Shown: positions 32,219-39,961 of the stretch, piece by piece
Layout: every line of letters starts with the position of its first letter
Position numbering within the stretch: the first letter of the stretch is position 1
Assembly (NCBI GenBank): GCA_030770535.1
Contig: JASVEC010000155.1
Location: forward strand, 1 to 39,961
DNA: 39,961 bases
Direction of reading: 5' to 3'
Source of the DNA: Batkoa obscura
Taxonomy: Eukaryota; Entomophthoromycota; Entomophthoromycetes; Entomophthorales; Batkoaceae
Translations under genes and position numbers: made by a program
The notes under the pieces: model-generated
Seen by the model: the letters and a program-made list of their open reading frames with translations, nothing else
Told to the model about the DNA's origin: nothing
Database searches by the model: none

Positions 32219-32318
32219 TGGGGTTGTTTTTTTGGCTTCATTACTTTTTCCATCTTTTAAGCATTATTTGAGTGGAAAGATTGTTAGTAAAATTCTTAAA
32301 CATAAAAATACATCCCTA
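32219..32318 (+). mobile_element. MITE family 1, copy downstream of CsbD relic
   Basis: 100 bp, TGGGGTTGTTTTTTTGG to ACATCCCTA, same orientation as the copy at 31851. TT precedes it, so the left target base has changed or the insertion was not clean. Confidence 0.85.
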
Positions 32319-32488
32319 TTTATTAGTTAAATAAATTGTTTTTTGTAAAAAATGGAATTTATAGAAGCTTGAATATTGTAATAACATTGTAGTAGTTTAG
32401 TTTATATTAATATAGTTTATTAGGGGATATCGTCATAAAAAACCCAAGATAATTTTTTTAATAACATTGATTTTTAATATTATATCAT

Positions 32489-34727
32489 CTAATGATTTTT
32501 ACTACGACATTTATGACGGGTGGTAGTAGCAGTAACACTGGTAACTGGGATAAAGGTATATGTGCCAGTTTGTACTGATGAGCCACTGGTAACTGGTACA
32601 AGAGTATAAGTGCCACTTGGAACGCTATAACTTGTATATGTGGATGATTGACTATCAGTCACTGGGTAAGATCCAGTTTGAGTATATGAGTTAGTGGAGG
32701 AGTTAACTAAGCTAGAGGATATACTAGATATACTAGAAGATGATCGGGTAGAAGTAGTAGAGCTAGATTCAGTTACTGAATAAGTCCAGTCTCGATAATG
32801 GTATTATAAGTACTTGAAGAAGTAGATTTAGTACTAGTAGAGCAAGAAGTAGACGATGAGCTGATAGGAGTGGTTACTGGATAAGTCGAAGTTTTAGAAG
32901 TAATGGAACAAGGGGTGGTAGATGCACCAGTAGATGATTCAGATTGAGTGGAAGTTACAGTTGATGATTGAGATACAGAGGTAGATGTGATTGTAGATGT
33001 TTCAGATCCAGAGGTAGTAGTAGCAGTTGAAACTTCAGATCCGGAAGTAGAGGTTTCTGATTGAGTAGAAGTTATAGTTGAAGTAGTAGAAGTTTCTTCT
33101 CCTTTCTTAACAATTTTAATTCTACCATCAGTGTAAGGAGATACAGGAGTATGCTTTTTAACATAATCACTAACAATGATGTCGGTAGCCTCGAGGGTAG
33201 CAAAATCAGTGATAGGTGGAGCAATAAAGTTATCTCCACCAGTAGCAATAAAATCTAAAGTTGTGCAGGTGTATACTTTTTGCAAATCTAATTTGACATA
33301 GGTTGTTGTTTTAGCTTTACGATCCAAAATATCAACTGAGACTAAACGAGATTGAGCTGGTGCAGTTGGATCATAAGTAAATTTCATACCACCAATTTGA
33401 ATAAATGAAGTGACAGGGCGGCTATTTACTTTATTTACTTTAGATACAATGGCCTCTAACATGTCCAAATCTGGTCCCCTTTTAATTTTATATCAACAAT
33501 AGCATTACCGAATGGGAATACAGTTAAAACATCGGATACTTTAATGTCACCTTTAGTGATACCAGCACGAATACCACCAGCATTAATAAAGGATACATCT
33601 GAGTTTGGTCTTTTTTCTAAAATAATATCGGAAACAAAAGAACCAAGAGAGCATTCCTTTGTTTGACAACTAGCTTGATCAAAATCATCTGTTGCTACGC
33701 CAAGTACAGTCTTACCAAAAGCATCAAAAGGTTCTCTCCATTCTTGAGCTTGTTTATTAGCTTCTTCATTTAATGGAACTAAGGAGTTTAATTCAATTGG
33801 GAAACCATCGATTTTATTTAAATAACCATCTTCATTAAACTTAATATCAACATGTCCTAAGAATCGACTCCAACAGTAAGCTTGAACAATGTAGGTATCT
33901 TTGCCATCTAAATTTTTAACTGAAGTTGGATAAATACCAACTGAGTTTGGAGCATTTGTTACGTTATTTAATGGGGAGGCAAGGTAAGAATGAGAATGAC
34001 CACCAACGATAAGTGACAACCCTTTAGTTTTTGATGCTAATTCTTGATCTTCTTTATAACCATTATGAGAAACAGCAATTACTCTTTTATAACCCATTTT
34101 TTTAACTTCATCAATAGTTTCTTGTAAAGTAATAATAGGATCAGATACTTTGAGCAATTTACCAAGGTTCGAAATAGAAGGAGCAGTGTAAGTGATATAA
34201 CCAACAACAGCTAAATTGTATTTTGGGAATAATTGATATTTTTTAATTAAGCTTGAAAGTTGAGGATGTTGAGAGGCATCGATATTGGAGGATACTAACG
34301 GAAATGTAAAATTTTGAGCTACTCTAGCTAAATTATCTGGTCCATTATCAAACTCATGGTTACCAATAGTCATAACGTCATATTTTAGATAATTCATAGC
34401 TCTTGCTGTAATGTCTCCTTTATAATAAGTATAGTACATAGTACCTTGGAACTCATCCCCACCATCTAATAATAAATTATTAGGGTGTTTTTCACGTAAT
34501 TGATCAATGGCTGTTTTTAATCTTGCTAAACCACCATAACACTGTTTGTTTTCAATTTGAGCCTTAGTACAATCCGTTCCATACTTATTACTTTGGTCAT
34601 ATCTTGAGTGGACATCATTAGTATGTAAAATAGTCAAATCGTAATCTGAATCTTCTCTTCTTATTATACTACCCTCAGTGCAAAAGGTTAAGAGCAATAA
34701 AACCAAACTACTACTTTGAAATAACAT
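32489..34727 (-). CDS. Secreted 5'-nucleotidase family protein, two frame breaks
   Basis: The ATG at 34727 starts a signal peptide (about 19 residues). The metallophosphoesterase domain shows TILHTNDVHSRYD, LLLDGGDEFQGT, TIGNHEFDNG, AVSHNGY and VGGHSHSY, i.e. all five di-metal motifs. The 5'-nucleotidase C-terminal domain follows (SFINAGGIRAGI, VFPFGNAIV, then TSFIQIGGMKFTYDP and FIATGGDNF). Such enzymes dephosphorylate extracellular nucleotides. The frame ends at 33456 but continues in another frame from DLDMLEAIVSKVN; a base seems missing near 33471-33480 (GGGG run). A second missing base near 32784-32787 moves the Ser/Thr-rich tail into a third frame (TYSVTESSS ... GTYTLVPVTSG), ending at 32489. 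The mucin-like tail would be heavily O-glycosylated. No GPI signal is evident. Everything else is intact, so indel errors or very recent breakage are the two readings. Confidence 0.85.
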
Positions 34728-35440
34728 CTATCTATTTTAACAATTAATTAAAACTTAACTTTATTTTAATAAAAGTTAAAGCAGTTAACAGTTTTTGTTA
34801 ACCTATTTATATTAATTTGTACTCAAATTTCATTATTAGTTTCCAGCCTCGATTTAGAAAGAACATATTAAATTGTGATATTCTTTATTGTTTATTTATA
34901 AATTAAATTTTCATTCGAAATCTTTAAACTAAAAAACCAATCATTTATTATCTGATTACCATATGCGATAAACTACAAAATACAAGTAAAATATTTACTA
35001 TGGTTCACTTTTAATGTTGTCTTTTATCTCTTAAGTAATATATAAAGAAATGATAATAAATTAATTTTCTTTTTTATAAACTTAAAGCTACTTATTAAAT
35101 ATTAAAATCCGTGCTATTACCATTCATTAAAGACTAGTTTATTATTTAATTGGGTTTGCCATTTGTTTATACAATTTAGTTAAAAATTATTTTAGATACT
35201 CATGATAGTCAACCTTAGATTAGGTCTAAAGTACAAAATACCGATAAGGTTTGGTAACCATTAGTCTATTGAATCCTGGCTACTATTGACAATAAACTAT
35301 AATGTATGTTCAAGTTAATAGTTCTATCAACCCTTTTATTAAAGATTAAAAACTATAATAAAAATGCCCAAAATTAATTCGTCAAAAAATCTTCTTTAGT
35401 AATGAATATGAGAACACGTGGTATAATGGTAAGTAAAAAC
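34728..35440. other. AT-rich intergenic region
   Basis: Promoter side of the 5'-nucleotidase gene and 3' side of the tRNA. No further gene was recognised. Confidence 0.4.
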
Positions 35441-35446
35441 AAAAAA
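35441..35446 (-). terminator. RNA polymerase III terminator of tRNA-Leu
   Basis: A run of six T on the minus strand, eight bases past the 3' end of the tRNA; the usual Pol III stop signal. A second T-run follows at about 35433-35439. Confidence 0.7.
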
Positions 35447-35454
35447 TTAGGTAT

Positions 35455-35536
35455 GATCAGGATGGGATTCGAACCCACGCCTCCGAAGAGACCGCGGCCT
35501 TAACACGGCGCCTTAGACCAACTCGGCCACCTGATC
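35455..35536 (-). tRNA. tRNA-Leu, anticodon AAG
   Basis: An 82-nt type II tRNA without intron. Acceptor stem GATCAGG/CCTGATC, seven pairs; D arm GGCCGAGTTGGTCTAAGGC; anticodon stem CCGTG/CGCGG with loop TTAAGGC, anticodon AAG; long variable arm; T arm with GGTTCGAATCC, which is also the B box. The A box is TGGCCGAGTTGG. It decodes CUU, and CUC after A34-to-inosine editing. CCA is not encoded, as usual in eukaryotes. Confidence 0.96.
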
Positions 35537-35739
35537 TTATTTATTAATTAAGTAACAATAATTTAAAGCTTGTTTATAACCTAAGTAAAAAAGTAAATTA
35601 GATTATACCAAGTAGATGGAACTTTTAGATACTGCGTAAAATTATTTAACTGAGTCAAAATAAGCTGAGAAAAGTCTAAAGCTTTTTTAAAAGGGATAAA
35701 GTGTGATTTTAAATATTCAATACATACAAATCAAAAATA

Positions 35740-36186
35740 ATGTTAAAGAAAAGAGAAACAAAAGATATACATGAACAATTAAGACACAGTAGTAATTTAA
35801 GAGAAAGGCAAAAAAAGACAAATGACAAATTGCAAAAGATATTAAAAAAGAGGAATATTAACAACAGTATATTATTAGAGGAAGAGATTGAAGTAAGTTT
35901 AAATTTTTAATTTAAAGAGATGAGGTTTATTTTTTATACACTCAGGAATTAAATAAATTATGGTTAGAAGAATGTAAAGAGATTGGATTAATTAAAGATA
36001 TAGATGAGAACTTTGACTTTGGAGAAGATGAGGAGTTGGATCAAGAAGGTATGATTGCTAAGCTTATTTTTTAAAATGAATCTTAATAAGTAATATTTTA
36101 TTTTAGAAATGGAAATTAAGTTATTAGAAGAAGAAGAAGAACCCATTGAAGAAATGCTGTTACGGTTAGGTCAATTAGAGCTGTAA
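35740..36186 (+). CDS. Small charged coiled-coil protein, three exons
   Basis: Spliced by eye: 35740-35892, 35946-36048 and 36107-36186 (336 nt, 111 residues) with canonical GTAAGT and GTATGA donors, TCAG and TTAG acceptors and matching phases. The N-terminal half is basic and helical (MLKKRETKDIHEQLRHSSN, RERQKKTNDKLQKILKKRN). The C-terminal half is acidic (ENFDFGEDEELDQE, KLLEEEEEPIEEML) and ends LLRLGQLEL. No family was recognised; the charge pattern suits a nuclear or cytoplasmic adaptor. It sits 162 bases upstream of the G-patch gene on the same strand, but with its own stop. Gene structure is well supported; function unknown. Confidence 0.75.
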
Positions 36187-36347
36187 ATTCATCTAGTTTT
36201 TATAATAATAATAAAATATATTTATTTTTAACATTGTATTTTTTTCGCTTTAAACCAATAAAAATTTCATTTCATTTTTTTTACCAATTAAAACTACATA
36301 ATCATAGATTTTGATTTCTTTTTTTTAGGTTTAAGTAATCAAAAGAT

Positions 36348-37138
36348 ATGAAACGAAAAGACCAACAATATAGAAAAGAAAATGAAAAAGGATATAAGAG
36401 TAAAGAGGGAGACATTACACTAACACAAGAAGAAGAGTATAAACAATACCAAAAAAAGCTAAGAGAAGAAAAAAAAAGAGAAAAACAACTTGATGAACAA
36501 GCTAAATTATTGGAATTAGAATTGGAAGCTTTGTTAAACGAAGAAGTAGAAGAATCTGTAAAAGAAGTTGAAAATGTAAAAGAAGAAATTGTTATTGAAG
36601 AAAAAAAAGAAGTCAAATATAAAAGATATTCTCAGTTTGCATTACCTGGTATGATTAAAGTTGAAAAAGGTTGGGTTTATCCAGATGAGATTGTAACTGA
36701 AAGAAATAAAACTTTTATTATGAACAAAGTTGATGAGATTCCATTGAAAAAAGAACCTGAACCTGAACCTGAAGTCAAGCAAGAATTAAAAGAAGAAGAA
36801 AGAAAGAAAGAAGAAGAAATTACAGAAGAGATAAAAGTAGAACCAGTAAAAATTAAGGTTAAAGAAAACATTGGTTTAAAGTTACTAAGAAAACAAGGTT
36901 GGAAGGAAGGTACTGGCTTAGGTAAAAATAATACTGGTATTATTGAACCAATAACTAGGTACCTATAATATAATATATATAAGTACAATAATGTATAATA
37001 TTTATTTTTAGTCAAGAAAAGAAAACATTAAGTTCAGCTCCAGTTAATGAACGAGAAGAATATGAAATTTTATTGGAAAATGGAAAGATTGAGGTTGATT
37101 ATGAAAGTTATCGTTTAAAAACAAATGGAAAAATATAA
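36348..37138 (+). CDS. G-patch domain protein, two exons
   Basis: Exons 36348-36958 and 37012-37138; donor AG|GTACCT, acceptor TTTTTAG, 53-base intron; 245 residues. The first ~95 residues are a highly charged Lys/Glu coiled coil. Residues about 98-130 contain YSQFALPGMIKVEKGWVYPD. The G-patch is at about 174-205 (NIGLKLLRKQGWKEGTGLGK, then NNTGIIEPI), and the C-terminus after the splice is SQEKKTLSSAPVNEREEYEI. G-patch proteins typically activate DEAH-box RNA helicases in splicing or ribosome assembly, so a nuclear RNA-processing role is likely; which subfamily I cannot say. The gene ends tail-to-tail with the Use1-like gene, 117 bases apart. Antisense frames at 36302 and 36677 are shadows. 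Confidence 0.88.
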
Positions 37139-37255
37139 ACAACGGTATACAGTAAAATTTAATTTCTACTATTATAGAATTATATATTTTAATACTAATA
37201 TTTATTTAGAGTCATCAAGAATAATAATTAATTAGAATCATTAGTTATTAATTAT

Positions 37256-38162
37256 TTATACTAATACAATAAATACTACTGTAAATATATAAATAATAAT
37301 AATTAATACGATAAATAAATAACTTAATAAAGAGGTATTAAATACGCTCTTATTTAATTTATCTAATAATTTTAAATCCTTGGTCAATGATGTTACATTC
37401 TTTTCCAATTTTTGTTCTGCTTCATTTAATACCTATTAAAAGTTAAATTTCAATTGGTTTAATATAATAATAGTTAAAAGTTACTTGTTTATCTTTTTTT
37501 AATACGTCACCAAAAGCTAATGTATTACTCTTTAATATTTGGGTCATATTAACTAAATCTAAAGCTATTTCTTGTTGTATCTTTTCTTGTTGCAATATTA
37601 AACCTTGTTTTTCATCATCATTTAATGAGTTATTTGATTTGTTTTGATCTGAATTTCTGTTGGTTCTATAAAATATTAAGTTAATTTTATCATTTGTTTG
37701 TTTATTTTATTTATAATTTAGATTACCTTGACCTTAAATTTCGGATCCAATTTTCTAATATTTAATAATAAAATGATTTTTAGTACTATTACTATTTAAG
37801 ACTCACCACTTTCTTTTTCTTCTTCTGCTCTTGTCTTCTTTTTATCTTTTAATAAATTTGAAACTGCTGGATCATTACTAATATTATTTTTGTTTTTGTT
37901 TTCTTCATTTACTTCCTTTTCTTTAGTTTGGTTTCTTTGTTTGTTTTCTTTTTCTTTTTCTTTTTCTTTTTCTTTTCTTCTTTTTTCTTCCTTCCTTTTT
38001 CTTCTGCTCCCTTTCTCTCGACTCCTTCTCTTTAAGCTCCTTCTCTTTCTTTTCGTTTTCAATTTGGTTAAGCTAAAATAATCAACAAAATAACTCCATG
38101 ATTTAGTACCAACTTACTTTATTTGTTACATCTTCTAATAGTTTATTTAATTTAGAATTCAT
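37256..38162 (-). CDS. USE1: Use1-like ER SNARE, five exons, one frame break
   Basis: Exons in transcript order: 38162-38118, 38072-37807, 37754-37727, 37665-37485 and 37432-37256, all GT..AG. The N-terminus is MNSKLNKLLEDVTNK, then LNQIENEKKEKELKEKES. The middle contains ISNDPAVSNLLKDKKKTRAE. The SNARE region reads QEIALDLVNMTQILKSNTLA and FGDVLKKDKQVLNEAEQKLE, with the SNTLA..VLKKD..VL signature of Use1 (human: KTNTLAAQSVIKKDNQTL). A tail anchor of about 20 Ile/Val/Leu/Phe residues ends the protein. Use1 acts in COPI retrograde traffic to the ER with Sec20 and Ufe1/Syntaxin-18. Exon 2 is one base out of phase; the break lies somewhere in its purine-rich (GAAAAA)n-type stretch, about 37950-38010. 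Length about 231 residues, near the family norm. Confidence 0.85.
37950..37985. repeat. Low-complexity TTTTTC/GAAAAA tract in Use1 exon 2
   Basis: On the plus strand about five TTTTTC units in a row (TTTCTTTTTCTTTTTC and on). On the coding strand it encodes Lys-Glu repeats. A natural place for slippage or assembly indels. Confidence 0.8.
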
Positions 38163-38303
38163 TACTCCACTATAATAAAAAAGTTAGAAATTTAATTCAA
38201 ATCCATTCTTTCGGTTTACTCTTTATTATCATATCGCTTTAACAACAATAACAAGTTCTAAACAAGTGTCAGCATATTATAATAATACTATTTGTATTTT
38301 ATA

Positions 38304-38405
38304 TCAAATTACTATATAAACATTTTTAATTTCTAACTCCTCCTTTTGGTTTTTCACCTGAAGCTCAAGTTGATTAAGAATTTGAAAATTACTAATTGAA
38401 TTCAT
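38304..38405 (-). CDS. Short coiled-coil-like frame upstream of Use1
   Basis: ATG at 38405 opens MNSISNFQILNQLELQVKNQ, then KEELEIKNVYIVI and a stop. The Gln/Leu/Glu heptad pattern looks coding, and its LNQLExxxxxxxEL part recalls LNQIENEKKEKEL in Use1 exon 2. No donor site in a phase compatible with the Use1 ATG exon is convincing (GTGAAA after CAG gives the wrong phase; GAGTTAGA would fit but is weak). It may be an alternative first exon, a uORF or a relic. Confidence 0.3.
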   Translation of the reverse strand: MNSISNFQILNQLELQVKNQKEELEIKNVYIVI

Positions 38406-38640
38406 TATAAAAAGAGAAAGTACTTTCTATCGTCATAAAAAATAAGGCAAGTATATATATCAATTTCGTTAGTGAAAAAAGAAAACAAATAAAGAGTTAG
38501 ATACTTCCAATAAATTATAGGGTAATTACTCTTTATATAAACATGTCATTAAATTAATAGCAATAAATAAATAATTAAAGCGTACATATGGATTTTATTA
38601 GGAAAAATGAGAGTTAAAAGGGAGACTTAGGAAGAATAAA

Positions 38641-38915
38641 TTAAAAGTTAGTTACTTTTAACAATTTACCAGATGGTACAAAACTCTTTGTATAAAAATG
38701 TTGTTGAATTAATAACATTGAAGAAGTATTATTCAATTTTAATTTTAAGATAGAGTTGTACTTGTTATTAATTATACTACTGTTCTTCTTATTAGTAGAT
38801 ATTGTAACTTTTGTCTTGTTATTCTCAATACTTTCGTTTAATTTACTTCCATTCTTTTTTTACAACCATGTTCTTGTATTGTAATACTTAAAGAGATTAG
38901 ATCTAAATTATGCAT
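38641..38915 (-). CDS. Small basic protein of unknown family, frame break at A7
   Basis: ATG at 38915 gives MHNLDLISLSITIQEHGCKK. At a run of seven A (coding strand, 38855-38861) the frame must shift by one to continue NGSKLNESIENNKTKVTIST, later MLLIQQHFYTKSFVPSGKLL and KVTNF, with the stop at 38641. The two frames together are about 90 residues of plausible, compositionally normal protein (Lys, Asn, Ser rich). The break at a homopolymer suggests an indel error or slippage. No family was recognised; the length and basic charge would suit, for example, a mitochondrial protein, but that is only a guess. Confidence 0.4.
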
Positions 38916-39434
38916 AATTATTTAGTCAATTGATTGTTATAATTTTATATTAAAAAATAATAAATTATTATTAAAATTAACATATTTATATACTTTTTTT
39001 AAGTTTTCAATATTAACTGATAATTTCGCGAAATGACTCATGCTTAACTAAAGCTTAGTTACCATCAATCAAACCCAATTTCATGTTTCTTGCAACAGTT
39101 AACAAATTTATGCTAAAACTTATGTTTGAGGTTTATGATAATGACTATATATATTTTTATTTACCAATCATGAAGTCATTTTAAAGTTAATTGATAGCTT
39201 ATTGTAACTGCTAGTTCAATCCCTTAATGGTTTATTACTTTTAATTTTCCCCCTCCTTTTCTCCGTAATATGGAAATTCAATCTTTATAGCTCTATAATG
39301 TATTAAATTTCCATAACTTAAACTGCGCTTATAAACTATAATATTTTTTATTAAATAGGGTTAAATTGATATTAAATTTGAACTAAAAAAAATCATTTAT
39401 TTTACTTATTGAAATTTAATTTTAACATTAATTT
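38916..39434. other. AT-rich intergenic region
   Basis: No gene or repeat was recognised. Confidence 0.4.
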
Positions 39435-39548
39435 TTATTTTAAGACTACATGCTATAGTTTTTTATTTTTATATTTTAAGGCTGTACACTATAGTTCTTT
39501 TAGCTTTATTTTTAAGCTTATTTTAAGGCTTATCCTTGTACAGCCTTA
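39435..39548. repeat. Decayed tandem units ending in an inverted repeat
   Basis: Three imperfect units begin TTTTAAG(A/G)CT (39438, 39475, 39521); the first two continue ACATGCTATAGTT and GTACACTATAGTT. TAAGGCTGTAC (39477-39487) is perfectly inverted as GTACAGCCTTA (39538-39548), an 11-bp stem with a 50-base loop. Confidence 0.6.
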
Positions 39549-39744
39549 TGAATTAAACATACTGGCTTGAAAGTAGGTGGGTTTAAAGTTTAAATTAGAT
39601 CTTTGAAATAGACACCCAAGTATCAAAGTAATCAATGATTAGTAAAAATAAGTTCAATAATCTAGGTGATTAATATTTAGTAATATGAGCTTTCACACGA
39701 CTATTTATAACTATTCTTTAATAAATTACTCTTTCAAAAATATA

Positions 39745-39935
39745 TAGCTGTTAACGATTGTTTTATGTTTCCTTCTAATTTGATTTAAAAATAGACTAGG
39801 CATTTTCAGTTTATATTTGTTAAACCTATTTACAATAATTTCTTAATTCTTATATTGAGGTGATAAATCAAAAATGCTCAATCTATTTTTAAATCAAATT
39901 AGAAGGAAACATAAAACATTTGAAGTTAAACAATT
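39745..39935. repeat. Large fold-back palindrome (MITE-like)
   Basis: A perfect 34-bp inverted repeat, arms 39761-39794 and 39883-39916 (TTTTATGTTTCCTTCTAATT and on). Similarity continues imperfectly inward (AGACTAGGCATTTT against AGATTGAGCATTTT) and outward (GTTAACGATTG against TTTAACTTCAAATG), making arms of about 70 bases around a short loop. It is unrelated to MITE families 1 and 2. It may be a fold-back transposon or a hairpin-forming site. Confidence 0.75.
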
Positions 39936-39961
39936 GTATCCATGTTTTTATAGTTGCTTTT

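Noticed and set aside
33456-33485. Programmed minus-one frameshift in the 5'-nucleotidase
   Set aside because: The overlap has TTA AAA GGG GAC, which lacks a proper X XXY YYZ slippery heptamer, and this family is not known to use frameshifting.
36302-37015. Minus-strand Ser/Phe-rich frames opposite the G-patch gene
   Set aside because: They are complement shadows of a Lys/Glu-rich coding strand.
37890-38081. Plus-strand Ser/Phe/Leu frame opposite Use1 exon 2
   Set aside because: Antisense shadow of the Lys/Glu-rich exon.
1-39961. CRISPR arrays, bacterial operons or riboswitches
   Set aside because: The window is eukaryotic, and no regularly spaced repeats with unique spacers were seen; the repeated MITEs are dispersed and in both orientations.

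Overview
The window is very AT-rich eukaryotic DNA, most likely from an early-diverging fungus. The reasons are short GT..AG introns of about 45-80 bases, a secreted class 3 lipase of the zygomycete (Rhizomucor) type, CENP-B/pogo-type DNA-binding proteins, an ER SNARE of the Use1 type and a nuclear tRNA-Leu. An Entomophthoromycotina (Conidiobolus-like) source would fit, but that is a guess. No viral, bacterial or organellar block was recognised.

Layout. From 1 to about 16 kb lie decayed CsbD-like stress-protein fragments, a secreted lipase gene (1522-2499, minus), a non-LTR retrotransposon remnant (about 3600-4330) and an intact seven-exon PLP-homeostasis (YggS/PLPBP) gene (5160-6328, plus) that only appears once its introns are spliced. 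A DDE transposase relic follows (8797 to about 9760). Then the lipase and YggS genes recur in the same order and orientation as broken copies (11124-12101 and about 15018-15600). This is a decayed tandem segmental duplication about 9.6 kb apart, in which the 3' two-thirds of the lipase copies has stayed almost identical, as expected after gene conversion. From about 17 to 32 kb, in otherwise empty AT-rich DNA, stand four single-exon paralogues of a family with a CENP-B-type helix-turn-helix, a second weaker CENP-B-like domain and a low-complexity tail, but no DDE nuclease. Each has a TATA box 40-90 bases upstream. From about 32.5 to 38.9 kb is compact ordinary gene space: a secreted 5'-nucleotidase, tRNA-Leu(AAG), a small coiled-coil protein, a G-patch protein, Use1 and a small protein. 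The last 1 kb is noncoding, with a large fold-back palindrome.

A ~100-bp MITE family (terminal TGGGGATGT, TA target duplication) occurs 13 times; an empty site inside the duplicated block confirms the TA insertion. Two of the three CsbD-like relics lie between MITE pairs or abut one. A second, weaker ~92-bp MITE family has two copies.

Several genes at the right end (5'-nucleotidase twice, Use1, the 38.6-38.9 kb small protein) have single-base frame breaks, mostly in homopolymer or low-complexity runs, but are otherwise clean. Either these are indel errors in the assembly or the genes are very recently broken. All identifications rest on reading motifs by eye; no database search was run.
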